Positions 1 to 6,155 of a stretch of 7,223 nucleotides of DNA are shown piece by piece (positions within the stretch are counted from its first letter, which is position 1; the number at the start of each line of letters is the position of its first letter). The position numbers were made by a program, and so were the translations under genes. The notes under the pieces are model-generated. The model was not told where the DNA came from and did no database searches. It saw nothing but the letters and a program-made list of their open reading frames with translations. The stretch spans positions 1 to 7,223 of the forward strand of contig CANGIH010000119.1 in NCBI GenBank assembly GCA_947453875.1, given 5' to 3'. This stretch comes from Planctomycetaceae bacterium (GTDB taxonomy: Bacteria > Planctomycetota > Planctomycetia > Pirellulales > UBA1268).

Positions 1-25
1 GGATCGGGCTGCTAAACTTCAGCCC

Positions 26-1399
26 ATGGATCTCCCCAAGGGTATCGACCGCCGCGCGTCACCGCCACCGGACGTGCCCGGCGTGGGAGAGGTCACGGCC
101 CGCATCAAGGACTGCATCGAGGGACGCTTCGCCGATGTCTGGGTCGGTGGCGAGGTGACAAATGTCGTCCGTGCAGGCTCCGGGCACCTCTACCTCGCGA
201 TCAAGGACGACTCCGCGGTCCTCCGTGGCGTCGTGTGGCGTGGGGCGCTGCCGCTCCTGGCAATCGAACCGGAGGATGGCCTCGAAGTGGTCTGCCACGG
301 TCGCATCGAGGTCTACGCGCCGCGCGGCACCTACCAGATCACCATCGACCGGATGCACGCTGTGGGCACCGGGGCCCTCGAGGCGAAACTCCGCCGCCTC
401 CATGCGGCCCTCGAGGCGGAGGGGCTGTTCGCTCCGCAGCGGAAGCGCCCGCTCCCCCGGTTCCCCTGCCGGATCGCCGTCGTCACAAGCCCCGCCGGCG
501 CCGCGCTCCACGATTTCCTCCAGACGCTGGCCAGCCGCTGGCCTGCCGCCGAGGTGATCGTCGTCCCGTCGCGTGTCCAGGGAGCCGGTGCCGCGATGGA
601 GGTGGCGGCGGCGATTGCCCATGCAGCCCGGCTGGTGCCGGCAGTCGACGTGGTGGCGCTGGTCCGGGGGGGCGGCAGCCTCGAGGATCTGTGGGCGTTC
701 AACGAGGAGCCGCTGGTGCGGGCCGTCGCCGCCTGTCCGATCCCGATCGTCTCCGGGGTCGGGCATGAGATCGACGTCACGCTCGCCGATCTGGCCGCCG
801 ACGTCAGAGCCCTGACACCGACCGACGCGGCGGTGCGGATCTCCCCCGATCGGCTCCAACTGGCAGCGACCCTGGCGACCCTCCATGAGCGGCTCCTGGC
901 GGGACTCCGCCGCCGTGTCGGCACGGCCCGCGAGCGACTCGACCGTCTCGCGGCATCGCGACTCCTCGGCGACCCGACCTGGATTCTCCGCGACAGGCAG
1001 GCGATCCTCGATGTCCATCAGGGGCGGCTGACGCGCCTCGCCTCCGTCGCCATCGACCGTGCCGCCGAGCGGCTCCATTCCGCTGCCGGCAGGCTCGATG
1101 CCGCCAGCCCCCTGGCTCTTCTCGCCCGCGGCTACTCGGTGACATGGGTCGGCGAGGGCCGCACGGAGGTTAACGGTCCGAAGCGATCGGGCGCCGGCTC
1201 CCCCACCGCCCTGCGCTCGATCGATGGGGTCGTCGCAGGGATGATGCTTGTCACACAGCTGTCGGCCGGCCGCATCCACAGCCGCGTGGAAACGGTTGAG
1301 CGGACCATCATCGATGCGGGGGCTGCGGCGGTCGCCCCCGGACAAGAAACCGCCCCGAAAGAAGCCCGCCACGTGAACAGGACGAGCGCCGAGTCATGA
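26..1399 (+). CDS. xseA: Exonuclease VII large subunit (XseA)
   Basis: Catalytic subunit of exonuclease VII, which with several XseB copies degrades single-stranded DNA from both ends into oligonucleotides, in the cytoplasm. Visible in the 457-residue product: an N-terminal OB fold at about residues 18-115 (VWVGGEV, HLYLAIKD), the catalytic domain at about 140-275 with RGGGSLEDLWAFNEE (214-228) and SGVGHEIDVT (243-252), a helical Arg/Leu-rich region at about 275-360 that in the family forms the XseB-binding coiled coil, and the terminal ARGYSV strand (367-372). D163, R214, H247 and D250 match the four residues reported essential in E. coli (D155, R205, H238, D241). Length is normal (E. coli 456). 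Oddities: the usual R of GAAxRD is H162, about 15 extra residues follow RGYSV, and a roughly 30-residue polar tail ends the protein. The start is the first ATG in the window; only 25 bases precede it, so promoter and upstream neighbour are not visible. The stop overlaps the xseB start. Confidence 0.96.
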   Translation: MDLPKGIDRRASPPPDVPGVGEVTARIKDCIEGRFADVWVGGEVTNVVRAGSGHLYLAIKDDSAVLRGVVWRGALPLLAIEPEDGLEVVCHGRIEVYAPRGTYQITIDRMHAVGTGALEAKLRRLHAALEAEGLFAPQRKRPLPRFPCRIAVVTSPAGAALHDFLQTLASRWPAAEVIVVPSRVQGAGAAMEVAAAIAHAARLVPAVDVVALVRGGGSLEDLWAFNEEPLVRAVAACPIPIVSGVGHEIDVTLADLAADVRALTPTDAAVRISPDRLQLAATLATLHERLLAGLRRRVGTARERLDRLAASRLLGDPTWILRDRQAILDVHQGRLTRLASVAIDRAAERLHSAAGRLDAASPLALLARGYSVTWVGEGRTEVNGPKRSGAGSPTALRSIDGVVAGMMLVTQLSAGRIHSRVETVERTIIDAGAAAVAPGQETAPKEARHVNRTSAES

Positions 1400-1878
1400 A
1401 CCGTTTCGATGATCTCTCCTCCAAGGTGTCCGGCGGAGACGCGGCCGCACAGCCCCCGCAACCCGCAACGTTCGAAGAAGGCTTGTCGCATTTGGCAGAA
1501 CTGGTCGGAAGGCTCGAAGGGGGTCAGCTCGGCCTCGCCGAATCGATCGCGGCCTACGAACGTGGCGTGACTCTGGTGCGGGCACTCCATGGCGAATTGT
1601 CCGACGTCGAGCAGCGCGTCCGGATGCTCACAGCCCCCCCGCCGGATCGTCCGAGGGCCGGGAGCAATCGCGGCGAATCGACACCTGACGATGGCCCTGC
1701 AGCAGCGTTCGAGGACGGGCCGGCCACGCCGTTCAGCGACGGCGATACGCCTGCCGGCGACGAGCCCACCACCCGACGCAAAGGAGGCGCCAAGGGGGGC
1801 AGCGGGCGGGCCACGAGATCGGCTGGCGGGCGTCCGCGGAGCCTTCCGGGGATGGACGATCCCCCGGCCGAAGTCTAG
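1396..1878 (+). CDS. xseB: Exonuclease VII small subunit (XseB) with long C-terminal tail
   Basis: Small subunit of exonuclease VII; several copies bind the helical region of XseA. The family domain is residues 25-79: FEEGLSHLAELVGRLEGGQL, then LAESIAAYERGV and a helix ending VEQRVRML, which predicts the usual two-helix hairpin. The ATG overlaps the xseA stop (ATGA), indicating translational coupling and fixing the start. The product is 160 residues, about twice the usual 70-90. Residues 81-160 form a low-complexity tail that is first Pro/Asp/Gly-rich and acidic, then Lys/Arg/Gly-rich, and is probably disordered. A run of seven C (1634-1640) lies exactly where the domain ends and the tail begins; a -1 slip there would stop at 1686-1688 and give about 97 residues, a normal XseB length. 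The domain call is strong; whether the full tail is made is less certain. The stop codon lies inside a palindrome that may be a terminator. Confidence 0.92.
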   Translation: MNRFDDLSSKVSGGDAAAQPPQPATFEEGLSHLAELVGRLEGGQLGLAESIAAYERGVTLVRALHGELSDVEQRVRMLTAPPPDRPRAGSNRGESTPDDGPAAAFEDGPATPFSDGDTPAGDEPTTRRKGGAKGGSGRATRSAGGRPRSLPGMDDPPAEV

Positions 1879-1893
1879 ACTTCCTCGGCTTTT
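1867..1893 (+). terminator. Terminator-like hairpin on the xseB stop codon
   Basis: A perfect 14-base palindrome, GAAGTCTAGACTTC, occupies 1870-1883 and contains the xseB TAG (1876-1878). As RNA it can form GCC-GAAGT (1867-1874), loop CTAG, ACTTC (1879-1883), a 3-base bulge CTC, and GGC (1887-1889), directly followed by TTTT (1890-1893). Hairpin plus T-run is the form of a Rho-independent terminator, though the stem is short and bulged. If active, it would separate xseAB from ispA-dxs-nadK. It could instead be a chance palindrome or a protein-binding site. Confidence 0.4.
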
Positions 1894-2138
1894 CCGGAGT
1901 CGGACCGGGGGGCTGCGGGGTCTGGTCCACGACACGGGACGTCGGGGCCGCCCACGCGGCCAACCGCGAGGCAAATGGGCCGACCGGCGGGCGTGGAGCG
2001 CACCTTTTGCATGCATGCCCCAGGACGACATGGCATCCGGGTGCGATTCCCCCGGTCGGGAATGGGCTCCTGCCGCGGAATGACGGATCGACCGACGGCC
2101 CCGACTCGACACGCACGTCCCGGGCAGGCTCGCCAAGC
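1879..2138. other. Noncoding gap between xseB and ispA with small inverted repeats
   Basis: About 260 bases with no supported gene. Reading frames crossing it are out-of-frame continuations or an upstream TTG extension of ispA (from 2007) that resembles no prenyl synthase N-terminus. Contents: a GGCCGC/GCGGCC hairpin (1946-1951 with 1956-1961, loop CCAC), the 10-base self-complementary GCATGCATGC (2009-2018), and two overlapping hairpins at 2037-2063 described separately. No convincing -35/-10 pair is visible. It is the most likely place for an internal promoter and 5' leader of the ispA-dxs-nadK group, by position only. Confidence 0.5.
2037..2063 (+). promoter_or_regulatory. Two overlapping, mutually exclusive small hairpins upstream of ispA
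   Basis: Hairpin A pairs CCGGG (2037-2041) with CCCGG (2051-2055) around a 9-base loop. Hairpin B pairs ATTCCC (2046-2051) with GGGAAT (2058-2063) around a 6-base loop. They share base 2051, and the 3' arm of A lies in the loop of B, so only one can form at a time. They end about 75 bases before the chosen ispA start. The segment GGGTGCGATTCCC recalls a tRNA T-arm or the GGTGNGAATCC of cobalamin riboswitches, but the rest of those structures is not recognisable. A regulatory role is speculative. Confidence 0.2.
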
Positions 2139-3128
2139 ATGATGGTTGCCAGGCATGACACGACTCCGGGGCTTTCGTCCCGACTCGCTTCGGAAATCGG
2201 CTCCGGTGATGTCCCCACGCGGCTGGCTCGCGTGACGGCGTTCGTCGACCCCGCTCTCGAGCAGGCCCTCGACCTCTCCTCCGACGCGTCGCCGCGCCTC
2301 CTCGCCGCGATGCGGTATGCCCTCCTCGCACCAGGCAAGCGGCTCCGTCCGGCGCTCGTGCTCTGGGCGGCATCGGCCTCGCATGCCGGCCCCGAAGCAG
2401 CAGCCTGGGAAGCGGCGGTCGGGGCGGCGGTGGCGGTGGAAATGATCCACGCCTATTCGCTCGTCCACGACGACCTGCCGGCGATGGATGATGACGACCT
2501 CCGCCGTGGCCGGCCGACCTGCCACAAGGCCTTTGACGATGCCACCGCGATCCTCTGCGGCGATGCTCTCCAGGCCCTGGCCTTCGAGACCCTGGCGAGG
2601 ACACTCCCTCCCACCGTGGCGGCTCGTGGCTGCGCGATCCTCGCGCGCGCCGCCGGCGCCGAAGCGCTTGTTGGTGGGCAGTCGGACGACCTCGCCGCGG
2701 AACGGGGTTGGCTTGGAACGGAACAGACCCCGGTTGAGGCGGCAGATCAGGTCGCCTGGATGGAGCGGATCCACGGCCGCAAGACCGGCGCGCTCTTCCG
2801 GGCATCGCTGGCGCTCGGTGGGCTCGCGGCCGGCGCCGACGAGACGACCCTCGCGGCGCTCGACGGCTACGGCCGCGCCTTCGGCCTGGCCTTCCAGATC
2901 GCCGACGACCTCCTCGATGCCGAGGGGGACGAAGCCACCATCGGCAAACGGGTGGGCAAGGACGCAGAACGGGGCAAGCTCACCTTCCCGACGGTGCTCG
3001 GCTCGGCAGAGAGCCGTCGGCGTGCGCTCGCCCTTTCCGAGGCCGCGACCGGCTGCCTGACCCCCATCCCCCGGAACGCCGACGACCTCCGCAACCTTGC
3101 CACCTGGATCGTCGCCCGCGACCACTAA
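2139..3128 (+). CDS. ispA: Short-chain (E)-prenyl diphosphate synthase, IspA type (FPP or GGPP synthase)
   Basis: Condenses isopentenyl diphosphate with an allylic diphosphate to make farnesyl or geranylgeranyl diphosphate, feeding quinone, undecaprenyl carrier, carotenoid or hopanoid synthesis; cytoplasmic. Numbered from the ATG at 2139 (329 residues): GKRLRP (66-71), the first Asp-rich motif DDLPAMD (111-117) followed by RRG (122-124), GGQ (179-181), HGRKTGAL (212-219), and the second Asp-rich motif FQIADDLLD (252-260) then GKD (273-275). All catalytic motifs are present and the length is near E. coli IspA (299). The two extra residues in the first motif and Tyr106/Ser107 just before it match E. 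coli FPP synthase, but cyanobacterial GGPP synthases share them, so product length is open. The frame stays open upstream to a TTG at 2007, but that part is not family-like; ATG 2139, with GGCAGG about ten bases before, is preferred, and ATG 2142 is nearly as good. dxs follows after 89 bases. Confidence 0.93.
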   Translation: MMVARHDTTPGLSSRLASEIGSGDVPTRLARVTAFVDPALEQALDLSSDASPRLLAAMRYALLAPGKRLRPALVLWAASASHAGPEAAAWEAAVGAAVAVEMIHAYSLVHDDLPAMDDDDLRRGRPTCHKAFDDATAILCGDALQALAFETLARTLPPTVAARGCAILARAAGAEALVGGQSDDLAAERGWLGTEQTPVEAADQVAWMERIHGRKTGALFRASLALGGLAAGADETTLAALDGYGRAFGLAFQIADDLLDAEGDEATIGKRVGKDAERGKLTFPTVLGSAESRRRALALSEAATGCLTPIPRNADDLRNLATWIVARDH

Positions 3129-3141
3129 ACCTCCCCAGACT

Positions 3142-3161
3142 CCTCTCGCCCTTTCGAGAGG
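3142..3161 (+). promoter_or_regulatory. Perfect 7-bp hairpin between ispA and dxs
   Basis: CCTCTCG (3142-3148) and CGAGAGG (3155-3161) form an uninterrupted 7-bp stem with the 6-base loop CCCTTT, starting 13 bases after the ispA stop and ending 56 bases before the chosen dxs start. No T-run follows, so it is not a standard terminator. It could protect the upstream message end, mark a processing site or weaken read-through into dxs; it may also be chance. Confidence 0.4.
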
Positions 3162-3217
3162 CCCACTCATCGGTGCCCCCCCTTCCCCGGAACCGATTCG
3201 ACACAGGATCGCCCCAC

Positions 3218-5143
3218 ATGGCCGACATCCTCCCCACCATCATGTCGCCCCGGGATCTCGCCGGGCTCACCATCGAGCAACTCGAACAGCTTGCTGTGGA
3301 GATGAGGCGGTCCCTCACGGAAGTGGCTGCCTCTCGCACCGCCCATTTCGCCTCAAACCTCGGCGTTGTCGAACTCTGCCTGGCCCTGCACCGGGTGTTC
3401 GACTTCAGCCAGGATCGCCTCATCTGGGACACCGGACACCAGATCTATCCCCACAAGCTGATCACCGGACGTTTCGGCCGGTTCGGCACGATCCGCACCC
3501 GCGGCGGACTGATGGGCTACCCCAACCCGGAGGAGAGCCCGTACGACCTGTTCATGACCGGCCATGCCGGCTGCAGCGTGTCGACGGCGCTGGGCCTTGC
3601 CAGCGGCGACGACATCGCCGGCCATCCGGAACGGCGGAGCGTGGCGGTGATCGGTGACGGCGCGCTCCCCTCCGGCATCGTCTTCGAGGCCCTCAACAAT
3701 GCCGGCTTTCTCAAGAAGCGGCTCCTGGTGATCCTCAACGACAACAAGATGTCGATCTGCCCCCGTGTCGGGGGGCTCGCCGAATATCTCGATGTGGTCC
3801 GTGAGAATCCCTGGTACCGCGGCTTCAAGCAGCAGGCCGGCGAGATCATCAAGGGGATGCCGGTGGTCGGCGGGTCGATGGAGCGGATGCTCCTCAACGT
3901 CAAGGACTCCCTCAAGGCCACGCTCCATGGTGGCACGCTGTTTGAGACGATGGGCGTGAGGTACTTCGGTCCGGTGGAGGGGCATTCCCTTGCGAACCTG
4001 ATCCGCTACCTGGAACTCCTCAAGGATGCGGACGGGCCGGTCCTCCTCCACGTCCTCACTGAGAAGGGGCACGGATTCAAACCGGCCGAGGCCGATCCGG
4101 TGTTTTTCCACACCCCCGCCCCGTTCGAGTGCGACGACGACGACTGCATCGTGTCGATCAAGAAGTCATCGGCCCGGGCCTACACCGACGTCGCCAGCCT
4201 CGCCATCGGCAACGCCCTGCGGCGGGACCGACGGGTCACGGTGCTCACCGCGGCGATGTGCCAGGGCAACAAACTCGAGCCGGTACGGGCCGAGTTCCCC
4301 GACCAATTCTTCGACGTCGGGATCTGCGAATCGCATGCGGTGGCCTTCGCCGCCGGGCAGGCGAAAGCGGGCTGTCGGCCGATCGTCGATATCTACAGCA
4401 CCTTCCTGCAGCGTTCGTTCGACCAGATCTTCCAGGAGGTCTCCCTGCAAAACCTCCCCGTCGTGTTCATGCTCGACCGCGCCGGCCTGACCGGCCCCGA
4501 CGGCCCGACGCACCACGGCTCCTACGATCTCGGGTACATGCGGTTGTTCCCCAATGTGGCGGTGCTCGCCCCAGGGGACGAGCACGACCTGAACGCCATG
4601 CTCGACTGGGCCCTCGAGCAGCCGGGGCCGGTGGCGATCCGCTATCCGAAAGCGAGTGTCGACAACCACCTGGGCCCGAGGTCACCCATCGAACGCGGCC
4701 GATCGGAGACCCTCCGCCGCGGCGGCGACGGCCTGATCGTCGCCTGCGGCACGCTGCTCGGCCCGTCGCTTGTCGCCGCCGAGCGGTTGGCCGGCGAGGG
4801 AATCAGCGTTACCGTGGTGAACGCCCGGTTCGTCAAACCGCTCGATCCGGCGATTCTCGAACTGATGGAAGCCTCCCCCTGGACGGTGACCGTCGAAGAG
4901 AACGCACTGCCGACCGGCTTCGGCTCGGCTGTGCTGGAAGCCGCCAACGACGCCCAGATCCATTCTGGCCCCATCGTTCGCCTCGGCCTGCCCGATCGGT
5001 TCGTGGAGCATGGCGAGCGCGGCGAGCTGCTTGCGGAACTGGGCCTGGATGCCGATGGTATCGCCGCCACCTGCCGACGCCTCACAACAGGCAGACAGCA
5101 AGGGCCACTGGTCACTGCAACCGCCGACGGAGCACGTCGCTGA
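3218..5143 (+). CDS. dxs: 1-deoxy-D-xylulose-5-phosphate synthase, divergent subtype
   Basis: Thiamine-diphosphate enzyme that joins pyruvate and glyceraldehyde 3-phosphate to give DXP, the first MEP-pathway step and also a precursor for thiamine and pyridoxal. Numbered from ATG 3218 (641 residues; E. coli 620): AHFASNLG (42-49, with H43 matching E. coli H49), DTGHQIYPHK (71-80), GDGAL (146-150) and NDN (174-176) for ThDP/Mg, GPVEGH (251-256), E371 (catalytic, E. coli E370), Y393, R399, R421, D428, H432 and R475, all aligning with known active-site residues; the C-terminal transketolase domain has VTVEEN (556-561). Oddities: the usual GHSSTS is GHAGCS (115-120), AEQH is CESH (370-373), and the linker holds CDDDDC (305-310). 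The frame opens at GTG 3173, but ATG 3218 has AGGA nine bases upstream and gives a normal N-terminus; ATG 3242 is possible. A short polar tail ends the protein. nadK follows after 43 bases. Confidence 0.95.
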   Translation: MADILPTIMSPRDLAGLTIEQLEQLAVEMRRSLTEVAASRTAHFASNLGVVELCLALHRVFDFSQDRLIWDTGHQIYPHKLITGRFGRFGTIRTRGGLMGYPNPEESPYDLFMTGHAGCSVSTALGLASGDDIAGHPERRSVAVIGDGALPSGIVFEALNNAGFLKKRLLVILNDNKMSICPRVGGLAEYLDVVRENPWYRGFKQQAGEIIKGMPVVGGSMERMLLNVKDSLKATLHGGTLFETMGVRYFGPVEGHSLANLIRYLELLKDADGPVLLHVLTEKGHGFKPAEADPVFFHTPAPFECDDDDCIVSIKKSSARAYTDVASLAIGNALRRDRRVTVLTAAMCQGNKLEPVRAEFPDQFFDVGICESHAVAFAAGQAKAGCRPIVDIYSTFLQRSFDQIFQEVSLQNLPVVFMLDRAGLTGPDGPTHHGSYDLGYMRLFPNVAVLAPGDEHDLNAMLDWALEQPGPVAIRYPKASVDNHLGPRSPIERGRSETLRRGGDGLIVACGTLLGPSLVAAERLAGEGISVTVVNARFVKPLDPAILELMEASPWTVTVEENALPTGFGSAVLEAANDAQIHSGPIVRLGLPDRFVEHGERGELLAELGLDADGIAATCRRLTTGRQQGPLVTATADGARR

Positions 5144-5186
5144 CGAGCGACAGCCAATCCCGTCCGGCCACCAGCGGAACCCCGGC

Positions 5187-6155
5187 ATGTCCACCAGCCA
5201 ACGCCTCCGTACCTCGCCGCCGAAGCACCTCCGAGTGGCGCTCGTCGGCCCTGCGGGCCTCGCGGGGGTCGCGGAAGAGGCGGAACGTCTCGACGGTGTG
5301 CTCCATGCCCGCGGACATGCCGTCACCCGGCGCCTGGCCCCGGCAGGTGACTGGGACAAGGGAGGATTCCACTCCCCCGACAACGGCCCCGCGGCCGATT
5401 TCGATCTCGTCATCGCCCTCGGAGGTGATGGCACCATCCTCCGCACCGCGCGGTGGATGGGCTATGACCAGGTGCCGGTGCTGGGAGTCAATCTCGGCAA
5501 CCTCGGCTTCCTTGCCGACTTCTCCCGCGACGAGATCGACGAGGTCCTGTCGGAGATCGCTGCCGGCCGTTTTCGCCTCGTCGACCACCTCATGTTCGAA
5601 TGTGAGGTGGTCCGCGACGGAGCGACGGTGGTGCGGGAGCTCGGCCTCAATGAGACATCCGTGCTCGCCGGTCCGCCTTTCTCGATGATCGACATCGACC
5701 TCCATGTCGATGGTGAACTGGCCACCACGTACCGCGCCGACGGCCTGATCGTCAGCACGCCGGTGGGGTCGACCGCCTACAATCTCTCGGCGGGAGGGCC
5801 GCTCGTGCGCAAGGATCTCGATGCGTTCCTGTTCACCCCCCTGAACCCCCACACGCTCACCAACCGGACCGTCGTCGATTCGGCGACGAGGCACTACGAG
5901 ATCTCCGTGCCCCGTCCGAACGAGGGCTCGGCCTGCGTCGTGGATGGTCGGGTGCTCGCCCCGCTCCTGCCGGACGACCGCGTCCGCGTGCGTCGGGCAG
6001 CCCCCCGGTTCACGCTCGTCGAGACCCGCAATCATGGCTACTACCGCACGCTGCACGAAAAGCTCCACTGGGGGGGCGGCATGCGTGGCGCCGGCCCGCA
6101 GGCCTCTTCCGAACGGGCCGAAGCCTCTCTCCGCACCCCTGGAGATCGCGGATGA
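5187..6155 (+). CDS. nadK: NAD kinase
   Basis: Phosphorylates NAD to NADP using ATP or polyphosphate; cytoplasmic and normally essential. Numbered from ATG 5187 (322 residues): an N-terminal LRVALVG strand (15-21), the signature GGDGT (79-83), VNLGNLGFLADF (101-112), the Asn-Glu pair (155-156), YRADGLIVSTPVGSTAYNLS (182-201) followed by AGGP, PHTLTNR (221-227), VVDG (251-254), and the closing LHEKLHWG (289-296). These define the family. The common TPTGSTAY is TPVGSTAY here. A tail of about 26 residues rich in Ala, Gly, Ser and Arg extends beyond the usual end, beginning at a run of seven G (6070-6076). The frame is open to 5010, but that stretch overlaps dxs and has no family similarity; ATG 5187 puts the first strand at the expected distance. 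The gap from dxs is 43 bases, so co-transcription is likely. The stop overlaps the next start (ATGA). Confidence 0.95.
   Translation: MSTSQRLRTSPPKHLRVALVGPAGLAGVAEEAERLDGVLHARGHAVTRRLAPAGDWDKGGFHSPDNGPAADFDLVIALGGDGTILRTARWMGYDQVPVLGVNLGNLGFLADFSRDEIDEVLSEIAAGRFRLVDHLMFECEVVRDGATVVRELGLNETSVLAGPPFSMIDIDLHVDGELATTYRADGLIVSTPVGSTAYNLSAGGPLVRKDLDAFLFTPLNPHTLTNRTVVDSATRHYEISVPRPNEGSACVVDGRVLAPLLPDDRVRVRRAAPRFTLVETRNHGYYRTLHEKLHWGGGMRGAGPQASSERAEASLRTPGDRG
6141..6145 (+). promoter_or_regulatory. Ribosome binding site of the exported-protein gene
   Basis: GGAGA lies inside the end of nadK, seven bases before the ATG at 6152 (counting from the end of GGAG). It is the clearest Shine-Dalgarno sequence in the window and decides the start of the downstream gene, which also overlaps the nadK stop codon. 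Confidence 0.6.

Noticed and set aside
2007..2036. Possible promoter, TTGCAT then TGGCAT with an 18-base spacer
   Set aside because: Each hexamer matches the sigma-70 consensus at only three of six positions, which is not convincing.
2007..2138. TTG-initiated N-terminal extension of ispA
   Set aside because: The 44 extra residues do not resemble a prenyl synthase N-terminus and cover hairpin-containing sequence; ATG 2139 gives a normal length.
2034..2140. Cobalamin riboswitch or tRNA fragment suggested by GGTGCGATTCC
   Set aside because: No B12 box, no cloverleaf and no CCA end could be found; the likeness is limited to one small stem-loop.
1132..2805. 557-codon open frame on the minus strand
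   Set aside because: It lies opposite the end of xseA, all of xseB and most of ispA. Its product is Arg/Pro/Gly-rich with no recognisable domain, the usual shadow of high-GC coding sequence. The same applies to the minus-strand frames at 59-1372, 1875-3170, 5112-6170 and 6167-6907.
5010..5186. Extension of nadK into the end of dxs
   Set aside because: It overlaps conserved DXS sequence out of frame and adds 59 residues foreign to the NadK family.
4129..5688. 519-codon plus-strand frame overlapping dxs and nadK
   Set aside because: Out of frame with two clearly conserved genes and composed mostly of Arg, Pro and Gly; a composition artefact.
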